A DNA stretch of 64,000 bases, from assembly GCF_002127265.1 (NCBI RefSeq), contig NZ_NFUU01000001.1, forward strand, positions 434,001 through 498,000. The letters run 5' to 3'. Below the pieces are notes generated by a model. That model saw only the letters and a list, made by a program, of their open reading frames with translations, ran no database searches and was not told the DNA's origin. Source of the DNA: Hydrogenophaga sp. IBVHS1 (GTDB lineage Bacteria; Pseudomonadota; Gammaproteobacteria; Burkholderiales; Burkholderiaceae_C). Both the position numbers and the translations under genes were made by a program. Below are positions 1-7,631 of this stretch, piece by piece. Positions within the stretch are counted from its first letter, which is position 1. Every line of letters begins with the position of its first letter.

Positions 1-444
1 CAGCGCGACATCATGGCCGGAGCACGGGAGCGACCCGGCCTCTTCACTGCGCCCACCACAGTGGCAGGTGTCAAGCAACTCATCAAGGCGCTCAGAGCTG
101 GTCAGGCCGTGGGCTTGCTGCCCGACCAGGTGCCGCCAGCAGGGCAAGGCATATGGGCACCTTTTTTCGGACGTGAGGCCTACACCATGACGCTACCGGC
201 GCGGCTGGTGCACGCCGCGAGTGCGCAGCTGCTGCTGGTCTGGGGCGAACGCCTGAGGTGGGGGCGCGGCTATTGCATTCACGTGCGTCCATTCGAGTTC
301 GTGGGCGCGGGTCCGTTGTCGGACGACGCCACCGTGGCCGCCACGCAGATCAACCAGGCCATGGAAATGCTGGTGCGAGAATGCCCGGAACAATACCTGT
401 GGTCCTACGACCGCTACAAGCAACCGGTTGCGGCGAGCCGTTGA
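1..444 (+). CDS. LpxL/HtrB-family lipid A acyltransferase, 3' part only
   Basis: The reading frame is open from the first base of the window, so this is the C-terminal ~147 residues of a longer protein that starts upstream. The retained block resembles the acceptor-side motifs of the LpxL/LpxM (HtrB/MsbB) family: a Leu-Pro-Asp-Gln-Val-Pro stretch followed about ten residues later by a Pro-Phe-Phe-Gly motif, and a C-terminal Pro-Glu-Gln-Tyr-x-Trp-x-x-x-Arg motif. The family transfers an acyl chain from acyl-ACP to lipid A intermediates at the inner membrane. The catalytic HX4D motif would lie before the window edge and cannot be checked. A paralogue starts 25 bp downstream, so the two are probably co-transcribed. 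Which acylation step it performs cannot be told from sequence. Confidence 0.85.
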   Translation, partial: QRDIMAGARERPGLFTAPTTVAGVKQLIKALRAGQAVGLLPDQVPPAGQGIWAPFFGREAYTMTLPARLVHAASAQLLLVWGERLRWGRGYCIHVRPFEFVGAGPLSDDATVAATQINQAMEMLVRECPEQYLWSYDRYKQPVAASR

Positions 445-469
445 ATCTGTTCATTCATCCCATTTCGCG

Positions 470-1405
470 ATGCCACTTCCCGAATCGAAAGAAGTTCCCG
501 ACAAGCCCGATGCGACATTCAGCGAACGCTGGGGCAACCGCCTGGGGGTGGTCGTCATGCGCTTGCTGGCCCGCTTGCCCCTAAGTTGGGTGCGGGGTCT
601 GGGCTGGCTAATGGGGCAGGTGCTGCACGCGGTGGCTTCACGGCGCAGGCGCATTGCCCGCACCAACTGGGCGCTGTGCTTTCCGCAAGACAGCACGCTT
701 GAGCGCCATCGCGCCGTGCGGCGCCATTTCGTTGCGTTCGCGCAGGCCTGGCTTGATCGCAGCTGGCTTTGGGAAGGCAGCGAGGCCACGGTGCGCGCGC
801 GCCTGCGGGTGGTGGGCGCCACACACGAGTTGCATGGCGACAAGCCTGTGCTGATGCTGGCGCCCCATTTTGTGGGAATGGATGCCGGCGGAACGGCGCT
901 TGCCCTGCTCGAGCCGCGCCCGTATGCCTGCATTTACCTGTCGCAGATCAACGAGGACGTGGACCAGTGGATCCGCACGGGCCGCTTGCGATTTGGTACC
1001 GTCCGGCTGATCGAGAAGCAGCAGGGACTGCGCACGGTGGTGCAGTCCTTGCGCTCGGGGGAAGCCCTTTATCTTCTGCCCGACATGGACCTCGGGCCTG
1101 AGGAGTCGGTGTTCGTGCCGTTCTTCGGGGTGCCCACCGCCACCGTGCCTACGCTGCCGCGCCTGGCCCGGCTGGGGGGTGCCAAAGTGGTGCCGGTGGT
1201 CACACGGCTGACGCGGCGCGGCTACGAGGTCGAGGTGATGCCCGCGTGGCCCGGTTACCCCGGCCCGGACGCCGTGGAAGACACGGCCCAGATGAACCGC
1301 AGGCTAGAGGGGATGATCGCGCGCATGCCCGAGCAGTACTACTGGGTGCACAAGCGGTTCAAGACCCGCCCACCCGGAGAGCCTTCGCTCTACGGAAGCG
1401 ACTGA
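470..1405 (+). CDS. LpxL/HtrB-family lysophospholipid/lipid A acyltransferase
   Basis: A 311-residue membrane-associated acyltransferase, close to the usual ~300 of LpxL/LpxM. It carries the catalytic HX4D motif (His133...Asp138 in His-Phe-Val-Gly-Met-Asp), a Leu-Pro-Asp-Met-Asp acceptor motif and Pro-Phe-Phe-Gly, and ends in the same Pro-Glu-Gln-Tyr-Tyr-Trp block as the gene before it. A hydrophobic N-terminal helix (about residues 27-55) should anchor it in the inner membrane. I chose the ATG at 470 because an upstream in-frame TTG at 428 would overlap the previous gene and adds residues without family character. Two adjacent paralogues suggest the primary and secondary lipid A acylations are encoded together. 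The 3' end overlaps the convergent hydrolase gene by 16 bp. Confidence 0.9.
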   Translation: MPLPESKEVPDKPDATFSERWGNRLGVVVMRLLARLPLSWVRGLGWLMGQVLHAVASRRRRIARTNWALCFPQDSTLERHRAVRRHFVAFAQAWLDRSWLWEGSEATVRARLRVVGATHELHGDKPVLMLAPHFVGMDAGGTALALLEPRPYACIYLSQINEDVDQWIRTGRLRFGTVRLIEKQQGLRTVVQSLRSGEALYLLPDMDLGPEESVFVPFFGVPTATVPTLPRLARLGGAKVVPVVTRLTRRGYEVEVMPAWPGYPGPDAVEDTAQMNRRLEGMIARMPEQYYWVHKRFKTRPPGEPSLYGSD

Positions 1406-2319
1406 GCCAGGAAGGCGCCGAGCAGGGCGGCCACTTTCTGCGGCTGCTCGTGCACGATCCAGTGAGTGGCTTCGGGCACGCGTTCGATGCGAAGGTCTTG
1501 CACGAATTCGTCCAGGCCATCGAGCAGTGCCACCGGCAGGGCGGTGTCGCCCAATCCCCAGATGACCAGCGTCGGAATTTTCACTTGCACCTTGTCGCGC
1601 GGAATCTGCACTGCAGTGGCCCCGGGGTCCTGCGGGGTCGGTGGACGCAGAGGCGAGGCAGCGTAGTAGGCGCAACCGCCGCGCAGACCTTGACGCCAGA
1701 CGGCCCGGTAGCGTTCGCGGGTGGCTTCGTCCAGCCAGGCGTGGGGTCCGCTGTCGGCCGCCATCGCGGTGAAAAAGGGCCACAAACGGGCGAAGTCGTT
1801 TTCTGCGAGCAACTGCGCAGCGTCCGGCCGGGCGAGGAAGTTCATGTAGGCACTGCTGGCCTGCTGGGCCGATGAATGGCTCAGCTCGCGTGCGAACGTT
1901 GCTGGATGGGGCGCGTTGAGAATGACCAGCTGGCGCGTGAGACCGGGATGCTGCGCGGCCAGGCTCCAGGCCAGCGCGCCACCCCAGTCGTGTGCCACCA
2001 GGCCAGCCAGCTGGCCTGGCGTGGGGCTGTTCAGTGTGATGGCCTCGATCGTGGCGCAGAGGTCCTGCACCAGCGGCTTGGCGCGGTAGGCGGCCACCTC
2101 GATGGGCGCGCTCGATCGTTCGAAGCCCCGCAGGTTGGGCGCCACGCAGCGGTAGCCGCCGTGTTCGGGGCGGGCGAAATGAGCCAGCAGAAAGTCCCAC
2201 ACGAACGCGGCTTCCGGAAAGCCGTGCAGGAAGAGCAGCACTGGGCGGCCCACCTCCCCTGCAGCGCGACAGCTCAGGGTGATGCCATGGGGCAGGGGCA
2301 GGTCGAAGGTCTGGATCAT
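1390..2319 (-). CDS. alpha/beta hydrolase with Asp nucleophile (epoxide hydrolase / haloalkane dehalogenase type)
   Basis: A 309-residue single-domain alpha/beta hydrolase. It has the oxyanion-hole motif His-Gly-Phe-Pro-Glu (32-36) and the nucleophile elbow His-Asp-Trp-Gly-Gly with Asp111. The likely acid is Asp258 (in Trp-Gly-Leu-Gly-Asp) and the base is His286 (Ala-Thr-His-Trp). An Asp rather than Ser nucleophile is typical of epoxide hydrolases and haloalkane or haloacetate dehalogenases. The exact substrate cannot be read from sequence. There is no signal peptide, so it is probably cytoplasmic. It lies 27 bp downstream of engB on the same strand and may be co-transcribed with it. Confidence 0.85.
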   Translation of the reverse strand: MIQTFDLPLPHGITLSCRAAGEVGRPVLLFLHGFPEAAFVWDFLLAHFARPEHGGYRCVAPNLRGFERSSAPIEVAAYRAKPLVQDLCATIEAITLNSPTPGQLAGLVAHDWGGALAWSLAAQHPGLTRQLVILNAPHPATFARELSHSSAQQASSAYMNFLARPDAAQLLAENDFARLWPFFTAMAADSGPHAWLDEATRERYRAVWRQGLRGGCAYYAASPLRPPTPQDPGATAVQIPRDKVQVKIPTLVIWGLGDTALPVALLDGLDEFVQDLRIERVPEATHWIVHEQPQKVAALLGAFLAQSLP

Positions 2320-2346
2320 GCGGGCACTCTCGATGGCCCCGCGCTT

Positions 2347-3144
2347 TCAGTCCAGCGCCGGGGGCTCTTCCTGGGGAACGGGTGGGGCCACTGCCGGCGC
2401 GCCTTCTTCGTGCGTCCAGCGCCAGAGCATCTGGGCCACCTCGTCCAGCCCTTTCTTCTTCAGGGCCGAAAAGAGTCTGGCTTCGCCGCCGCCGGATTGC
2501 AGTCGCGCAATCGACAGCGCCTTCTGCGCCTCGGCGTGATTGAGTTTGTCGGCTTTCGTGAGCAACACCAGAAACTTCAGACCTTCCTCCACCCTGGGCC
2601 TGATGACTTCCAGCAAGATGTCGTCGAGCTCGGTGAGGCCCAGGCGCGGGTCGATCAACAGCACCACGCCGCGCAGGTTTTCACGGGTGAGCAGGTAGTT
2701 GCCCATCACACGCTGCCAGCGCAGCTTGGCTTCGCGCGGCACTGCCGCATAGCCATAGCCGGGCAGATCGGCGAGAACCGCATCGGTGACACCCTGCTTG
2801 CCGAGCGAAAACAGGTTGATGCTCTGAGTGCGGCCGGGTGTTTTGGACGCGAAAGCCAGGCGCTTCTGCTGCGTCAGGGTGTTGATGCAGGTGGACTTGC
2901 CCGCGTTGGAGCGCCCCACAAAGGCCACCTCGGGCACCGTGAGCGGGGGCAGGTGTTCGAGTTGAGGGGCGGTGGTCAGGAAGCGGGCGGTGTGCAACCA
3001 GCCATGGGCGATCTTGGGGTCAGGGGTCTGGGTTCCAGCTTGGGGGAGGCGGGGCTTGGGGCCCTGGGCGTGCTCGGTGGGTGGAGCGGTCGGTTGGGCT
3101 GGAGTGGGGTATTGGGTCATTTGGGGGTTTTCCCGGTGGGACAT
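2347..3144 (-). CDS. engB: ribosome biogenesis GTPase EngB (YihA/YsxC)
   Basis: A 265-residue TRAFAC-class GTPase needed for late large-subunit ribosome assembly. The G1 P-loop Gly-Arg-Ser-Asn-Ala-Gly-Lys-Ser is at 77-84, followed by G2 threonines in a Thr-Pro-Gly-Arg-Thr motif, G3 Asp-Leu-Pro-Gly-Tyr-Gly, and G4 Thr-Lys-Ala-Asp. The family is usually about 200-220 residues. The excess here is a Pro/Thr/Gln-rich N-terminal extension of roughly 45 residues that looks unstructured. The start ATG is divergent from the cytochrome c4 gene, and a -10-like TAAAAT for that gene begins 3 bp beyond it. Linkage of engB to cytochrome c4 is common in beta- and gammaproteobacteria. Confidence 0.96.
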   Translation of the reverse strand: MSHRENPQMTQYPTPAQPTAPPTEHAQGPKPRLPQAGTQTPDPKIAHGWLHTARFLTTAPQLEHLPPLTVPEVAFVGRSNAGKSTCINTLTQQKRLAFASKTPGRTQSINLFSLGKQGVTDAVLADLPGYGYAAVPREAKLRWQRVMGNYLLTRENLRGVVLLIDPRLGLTELDDILLEVIRPRVEEGLKFLVLLTKADKLNHAEAQKALSIARLQSGGGEARLFSALKKKGLDEVAQMLWRWTHEEGAPAVAPPVPQEEPPALD

Positions 3145-3146
3145 TG

Positions 3147-3152
3147 TAAAAT
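3147..3152 (+). promoter_or_regulatory. -10-like element for the cytochrome c4 gene
   Basis: TAAAAT lies 71 bp before the cytochrome c4 ATG and abuts the divergent engB start codon. No good -35 is visible at 16-18 bp; a TTGGGG lies 20 bp upstream. Assignment rests on the -10 hexamer and position only. Confidence 0.35.
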
Positions 3153-3223
3153 CGATTGGCTTTGACCAGACAACCCGCGAATTTCCTCAACCAGAACCCG
3201 TCGCTGCCGACGCCCGCCCCGTC

Positions 3224-3838
3224 ATGAAATTGCCTGTCTCCCTACTTTGTGCCGCTGCCGCAGCAGCCCTGTCGTTCAGCGCCCAGGCGCAGCCGGTCAA
3301 GCCCGACCTGGCCAAGGGTGCCGCTTCGTTCGGCCAGGTGTGCGTTGCCTGCCATGCGGCGGATGGAAACTCCACCACCCCGGCCAACCCCAAGCTCGCG
3401 CAGCAGCATCCTGAGTACCTCGTCAAGCAGCTCCAGGATTACAAGTCGGGCAAGCGTGACAACGCCATCATGAAGGGCTTCGCCTCCGCGTTGTCCGATG
3501 CCGACATGCGCAACATCGCCTATTGGCTTGCCGACCAGAAGGCCAAGGGCGGTGCGGCCACCGACAAGGACCTGGTGAAGCTCGGTGAGCGCATTTACCG
3601 TGGCGGCATCGCGGACCGCCAGATCGCTGCCTGCGCCGGTTGCCACAGCCCCAACGGCGCCGGCATTCCTTCGCAATACCCGCGCCTCTCGGGCCAGCAC
3701 GCCGAGTACACCAAGACCCAGCTGGAGCACTTCCGCAACGGCACTCGCAAGAACAACGCCCAGATGACGGGCGTGGCCGCCAAGATGAACGACCGCGAAA
3801 TTCAGGCGGTGTCCGACTACATCGCCGGGTTGCGCTGA
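3224..3838 (+). CDS. diheme cytochrome c4 (c-type cytochrome, periplasmic)
   Basis: A 204-residue exported protein with a Sec signal peptide (residues 1 to about 22, cleavage near Ala-Gln-Ala). It has two homologous class I cytochrome c domains, each with one heme-binding CXXCH: Cys40-Val-Ala-Cys-His44 and Cys137-Ala-Gly-Cys-His141. Candidate distal Met ligands follow each (Met-Lys-Gly near 83; Met-Thr-Gly in the second domain). Cytochrome c4 shuttles electrons in the periplasm, typically from the bc1 complex to terminal oxidases. An upstream in-frame start at 2972 would overlap engB on the other strand; the ATG at 3224 gives a clean signal peptide. The heme attachment genes ccsB/ccsA follow on the same strand after a terminator. 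Confidence 0.95.
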   Translation: MKLPVSLLCAAAAAALSFSAQAQPVKPDLAKGAASFGQVCVACHAADGNSTTPANPKLAQQHPEYLVKQLQDYKSGKRDNAIMKGFASALSDADMRNIAYWLADQKAKGGAATDKDLVKLGERIYRGGIADRQIAACAGCHSPNGAGIPSQYPRLSGQHAEYTKTQLEHFRNGTRKNNAQMTGVAAKMNDREIQAVSDYIAGLR

Positions 3839-3854
3839 AAACCGCCGACACCGC

Positions 3855-3883
3855 TTGCCCCTCCAGGGTGCAAGAGATATAAG
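3855..3883 (+). promoter_or_regulatory. sigma70-type promoter in the cytochrome c4-ccsB gap
   Basis: TTGCCC (3855-3860), a 17-bp spacer, and TATAAG (3878-3883) make a good sigma70-like promoter, predicting a transcript start near 3890. A strong terminator follows about 100 bp later, before any gene, so the promoter could drive a small RNA or a leader attenuated ahead of ccsB. Confidence 0.5.
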
Positions 3884-3889
3884 TCAACA

Positions 3890-3994
3890 TTGATATTTCG
3901 CGGCACAATGCCGCCGATGCCTCCGGCGTTGAACCGCCAGCCAAAAACAACATCTGATCTAGGCGGCTCCGGATTCACCGGAACCGCCTTTTTT
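3890..3994 (+). ncRNA. candidate small RNA (~105 nt) between cytochrome c4 and ccsB
   Basis: The interval between the predicted start (~3890) and an intrinsic terminator holds no ORF but is highly structured. A perfect stem GCGGC/GCCGC (3900-3904 with 3910-3914) and an alternative CGCCG/CGGCG stem are followed by an unpaired A/C-rich stretch (around 3941-3953) of the kind often seen next to Hfq sites, then the terminator hairpin and U-run. Spot 42 and ErsA are sRNAs next to yihA/engB in gammaproteobacteria, but on its polA side. The locus resemblance is suggestive only, and I see no clear sequence match. An attenuator or leader for ccsB is the alternative. Confidence 0.45.
3961..3994 (+). terminator. 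intrinsic terminator upstream of ccsB
   Basis: Twelve-base arms (3961-3972 and 3978-3989, one C/A mismatch, GC-rich) enclose a 5-nt ATTCA loop and run into six Ts (3989-3994). It ends only 17 bp before the ccsB ATG. Confidence 0.87.
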
Positions 3995-4011
3995 CTGTCT
4001 TTTCCCGCCCC

Positions 4012-6165
4012 ATGACCGTTTCCACCGAAGGCCTGCAAATCCGATCTGGTCCCCGCTTCGTGAGCGAGGCGGTGGAACTGCTGTCGTCGATGCGGTTCGC
4101 AATTTCGTTGCTCTCGGTGATCTGCATCGCGTCGGTGATCGGCACGGTGGTCAAGCAACATGAGCCCTTCATCAACTACGTGAACCAGTTCGGTCCCTTC
4201 TGGGCGGACGTGTTTGCCAGCGCGCAGTTGTTTGCGGTCTACAGCGCCTGGTGGTTTCTGCTGATTCTGGCGTTTCTGGTGACCAGCACCAGCCTGTGCA
4301 TTGCCCGCAACACGCCCAAGATTTTTTCCGACTACAAGGCCTACAAGGAAAACATCCGCGAGCAGAGCCTCAAGGCTTTTCCACATAGGGCCGAGGGTGC
4401 ACTTGCGGAGACGCCCGAGGCGGCCGCCAACCGCATTGGTCAGACGCTGCTGGGCTCGGGCTGGAAGGTCAAGCTGCAGTCCCGCCCGATGGCCAACGGC
4501 ACGGGCTGGATGGTCGCCGCGAAGGCGGGCACGGCCAACAAGATTGGTTACCTCGCTGCGCACAGCGCCATCGTGCTGGTGTGCATTGGGGGGCTGCTCG
4601 ATGGCGACCTGGTGGTTCGCGCGCAAATGTGGTTCAACGGCAAGACGCCGTTCACTGGCGGTGGCCTAATTGCCGATGTGCCCGCGCAGCACCGACTGGC
4701 CAGCACGAATCCCACCTTCCGGGGCAACCTGCTGGTGACCGAAGGCACAACGGCCGGCACGGCCATCCTGGCCCAGCCCACGGGGGTTCTGCTCCAGGAC
4801 CTGCCGTTCACCGTGGAACTCAAGAAATTCATCGTCGAGTATTACGAAACCGGCATGCCCAAGCTGTTTGCCAGCGAGATCGTGATTCAGGACAACGAAA
4901 CCGGCGAGAAGAAGGAGGCGCGTGTCGAGGTGAACCACCCGGCCAGCCATCGCGGCATCAACATTTACCAGTCCAGCTTCGACGACGGCGGCTCGCGCGT
5001 GAAGCTGCAAGCCGTGCCGCTGAACCGACCCACGCGGGCGTTCGAGATCGAGGGCACCATCGGCGGGTCGACGGCGCTCAGCAACGGGGCCGACCAGCTC
5101 ACGCTGGAGTACACCGGGCTGCGCGTGATCAACGTGGAGAACTTCGCCGGCTCCGGTGCCGGCGCGGGCACCGACGTGCGCAAGGTGGACCTGCGCAGCT
5201 CGATCGAAAGCCGCCTTGGCTCCGGCCACAAGACCGTGACCGAGAAGACACTGCGCAACGTCGGACCCAGCATCACTTACAAACTGCGCGATGCTGCGGG
5301 CCAGGCGGTGGAGTACCACAACTACATGCTGCCGATGGACATTGACGGTTCGCGCATGTACCTGCTGGGTCTGCGCGAGACGCCGTCCGAGCCGTTTCGT
5401 TACCTGCGCATCCCGGTTGACGAAAACGATTCGCTCGACGGTTTTGTGCGCCTGCGTGCCGCGCTCGACGATCCACAGATGCGAGCGGAAGCGGTGCGCC
5501 GTTACGCCACGTCTGCCGTGGAAGAAGGCAAACCTGAACTCGCGGAGGCACTGGCAGCTTCTGCACAGCGAGCCATGGACCTGTTTGCTGGTGTGGAAAC
5601 GGTGAAAGCGACCCTTGCGCAGCCGGTGGTCAACGGTGCCGCACCCAAGGACGTCCGGGGTGGGCTGCAGGCGGTTTCGGCCTTTCTCGAAGCCAACGTG
5701 CCAGCGGCCGAACGAGAGCGCGCGAGCGAGGTGCTGGTGCGCATCCTGAACGGCACGCTGTTCGAGCTGCTGCAGTTGAGCCGTGAACGCGCGGGCCTGA
5801 AACCGTTGGAGCGTGGCGAGGCCACGCAACAGTTCATGGCGCAGGCGGTGATCAGCCTGAGCGACACGTTCTTCTATCCCGCGCCCATGACTTTCCAGCT
5901 CAAGGACTTCACCCACGTGCAGGCCAGCGTTTTCCAGGTGGCGCGCGCGCCCGGGCAAAACATCGTCTACCTGGGTTGCCTGTTGCTCATTCTCGGCGTT
6001 TTTGCCATGCTGTATGTGCGCGAACGCCGCCTGTGGGTGTGGCTCTCGCCTGCGGGTGAGCAGGGCTCCCAGGCTTCCATGGCCCTGTCGTTGAACCGAA
6101 AAACGATGGAGGCCGACCGCGAATTCGACCTGCTCAAGACGCAACTGCTCAAGGTGCCCACATGA
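4012..6165 (+). CDS. ccsB: cytochrome c biogenesis protein CcsB/ResB (System II)
   Basis: A 717-residue membrane protein of the ResB family. With CcsA it forms the System II synthetase that exports heme and attaches it to apocytochromes in the periplasm. Hydrophobic segments lie at roughly 26-45, 72-100 and 173-195. A long periplasmic domain follows, then a last transmembrane helix near 650-672 and a short cytoplasmic tail. The size exceeds that of many ResB proteins because the periplasmic domain carries a central insertion (about 480-580, helical, Ala/Glu-rich). The start ATG lies just after an intrinsic terminator and has no convincing Shine-Dalgarno. The stop overlaps the ccsA start (ATGA). 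Its expected clients here include cytochrome c4 and PetC. Confidence 0.95.
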   Translation: MTVSTEGLQIRSGPRFVSEAVELLSSMRFAISLLSVICIASVIGTVVKQHEPFINYVNQFGPFWADVFASAQLFAVYSAWWFLLILAFLVTSTSLCIARNTPKIFSDYKAYKENIREQSLKAFPHRAEGALAETPEAAANRIGQTLLGSGWKVKLQSRPMANGTGWMVAAKAGTANKIGYLAAHSAIVLVCIGGLLDGDLVVRAQMWFNGKTPFTGGGLIADVPAQHRLASTNPTFRGNLLVTEGTTAGTAILAQPTGVLLQDLPFTVELKKFIVEYYETGMPKLFASEIVIQDNETGEKKEARVEVNHPASHRGINIYQSSFDDGGSRVKLQAVPLNRPTRAFEIEGTIGGSTALSNGADQLTLEYTGLRVINVENFAGSGAGAGTDVRKVDLRSSIESRLGSGHKTVTEKTLRNVGPSITYKLRDAAGQAVEYHNYMLPMDIDGSRMYLLGLRETPSEPFRYLRIPVDENDSLDGFVRLRAALDDPQMRAEAVRRYATSAVEEGKPELAEALAASAQRAMDLFAGVETVKATLAQPVVNGAAPKDVRGGLQAVSAFLEANVPAAERERASEVLVRILNGTLFELLQLSRERAGLKPLERGEATQQFMAQAVISLSDTFFYPAPMTFQLKDFTHVQASVFQVARAPGQNIVYLGCLLLILGVFAMLYVRERRLWVWLSPAGEQGSQASMALSLNRKTMEADREFDLLKTQLLKVPT

Positions 6166-7529
6166 ATACCGCCACCGCATCACAGACCATCGAACTCAAG
6201 AAGGGGCGGGGTGCCGACGGCCTGCAGCCGGGCTATTTCGCCCGACGCAATGTCTGGGACTGGCTGTTTGCCGCACTCGTGGTACTGGGCGCAAGCTGGG
6301 CCTTCGTGCGCTACAGCACCGCGATGGATGGCTACGAAAAAGCCATTCTGGTGGGGGCGGTGCCGGCCATGATCTGGCTGGGCTGGTTCTGGCGGCCACT
6401 GCGAGGTCTGGCGGTGGTGGTGGCCGCGCTGTCGCTGCTGGCGATCTGGCTCTACATGACGCCGGCAGGTACGGCGGATCTGGCCCGTGCCGATCAGGTC
6501 TTCCTGCTCAAGTACTTCATTTCTAGCCAGTCCGCCATTCTGTGGATGAGCGTGCTGTTCTTCATGAGCACGGCGTTCTACTGGGTTGGCATGGTCACAC
6601 GCGGCGGCGATGCCTTCCAGCTGCTCGGCTCGCGCCTGGCCTGGGTGGCGGTGACGCTCGCGCTGGTGGGCACCATGGTGCGCTGGTTCGAGAGCCACCA
6701 GATCGGCCCCGACATCGGTCACATCCCGGTCAGCAACCTGTATGAAGTGTTTGTGCTGTTCTGCTGGATGACCACTGCCTTCTACCTGTACTACGAAGAC
6801 CAGTACAAGACGCGCAGCATGGGCGCGTTTGCGATGCTGGTGGTCAGCGCGGCGGTTGGTTTTCTGCTCTGGTACACCGTGGTGCGCGAGGCGCATCAGA
6901 TTCAGCCTTTGGTGCCGGCCCTGCAGAGCTGGTGGATGAAACTGCACGTGCCGGCCAACTTCATTGGCTATGGCACCTTCGCCATTGCGGCGATGCTGGC
7001 CTTCGCCTACCTGATCAAGCAGAGCGCGAGCGAGAGTCGCTGGTACAAGCTCGCGCCGCTGTGGCTGCTGGGCGTGGTGCTGTGTTTCGAGCCCATCGTG
7101 TTTCGCCAGTCGGCGGCCGAGAACGGCGGCAGCTACTGGTTTGTCTACTTCGGCATCTCCGCCCTGATCGTGGGCACCATCATCTTCGGCCGCCGCCGCA
7201 TCGCGGAAAAATTGCCCAGCTTTGAAGTGCTCGACGACGTGATGTACAAGGCCATTGCCGTCGGCTTCGCGTTTTTCACCATCGCCACCGTGCTCGGTGC
7301 CCTCTGGGCCGCCGAGGCCTGGGGCGGCTACTGGAGCTGGGACCCCAAAGAAACCTGGGCCCTGATCGTGTGGCTGAACTACGCGGCCTGGCTGCACATG
7401 CGGCTCATGAAAGGGCTGCGCGGCACCGTAGCCGCCTGGTGGGCGCTGGTTGGCCTGGCCATCACCACCTTTGCCTTTATCGGCGTGAACATGTTCCTCT
7501 CGGGCCTGCACAGCTACGGCGAGCTCTGA
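6162..7529 (+). CDS. ccsA: cytochrome c biogenesis protein CcsA/ResC, heme-handling subunit
   Basis: A 455-residue polytopic inner-membrane protein, the CcsA/ResC partner of CcsB. It has the signature tryptophan-rich WWD-type motif Trp-Gly-Gly-Tyr-Trp-Ser-Trp-Asp-Pro-Lys-Glu-Thr-Trp (about residues 387-399) that presents heme, plus several conserved His residues in adjacent helices. About eight or more transmembrane segments are visible. The start overlaps the ccsB stop by 4 bp, so translational coupling is likely. It is followed by a 102-bp gap and then msrP. Confidence 0.96.
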   Translation: MNTATASQTIELKKGRGADGLQPGYFARRNVWDWLFAALVVLGASWAFVRYSTAMDGYEKAILVGAVPAMIWLGWFWRPLRGLAVVVAALSLLAIWLYMTPAGTADLARADQVFLLKYFISSQSAILWMSVLFFMSTAFYWVGMVTRGGDAFQLLGSRLAWVAVTLALVGTMVRWFESHQIGPDIGHIPVSNLYEVFVLFCWMTTAFYLYYEDQYKTRSMGAFAMLVVSAAVGFLLWYTVVREAHQIQPLVPALQSWWMKLHVPANFIGYGTFAIAAMLAFAYLIKQSASESRWYKLAPLWLLGVVLCFEPIVFRQSAAENGGSYWFVYFGISALIVGTIIFGRRRIAEKLPSFEVLDDVMYKAIAVGFAFFTIATVLGALWAAEAWGGYWSWDPKETWALIVWLNYAAWLHMRLMKGLRGTVAAWWALVGLAITTFAFIGVNMFLSGLHSYGEL

Positions 7530-7540
7530 ACCCGACGGCC

Positions 7541-7566
7541 GGAACTTTGTAAGAATCGCGGCTGTC
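7541..7566 (+). promoter_or_regulatory. ECF-sigma-like promoter upstream of msrPQ
   Basis: GGAACTT (7541-7547), a 16-bp spacer and GTC (7564-7566) match the general form of promoters read by extracytoplasmic-function sigma factors. It lies 66 bp before the msrP ATG. A stem-loop (TGCGCG/CGCGCA arms, about 7586-7606) lies between it and the gene. Short motifs like this arise by chance, so this is a candidate only. Confidence 0.3.
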
Positions 7567-7631
7567 CCACGACGGACGAAGACAGTGCGCGGCATCTTTC
7601 GCGCGCAGTTTGACCCAGCAAGGAACGTCCC

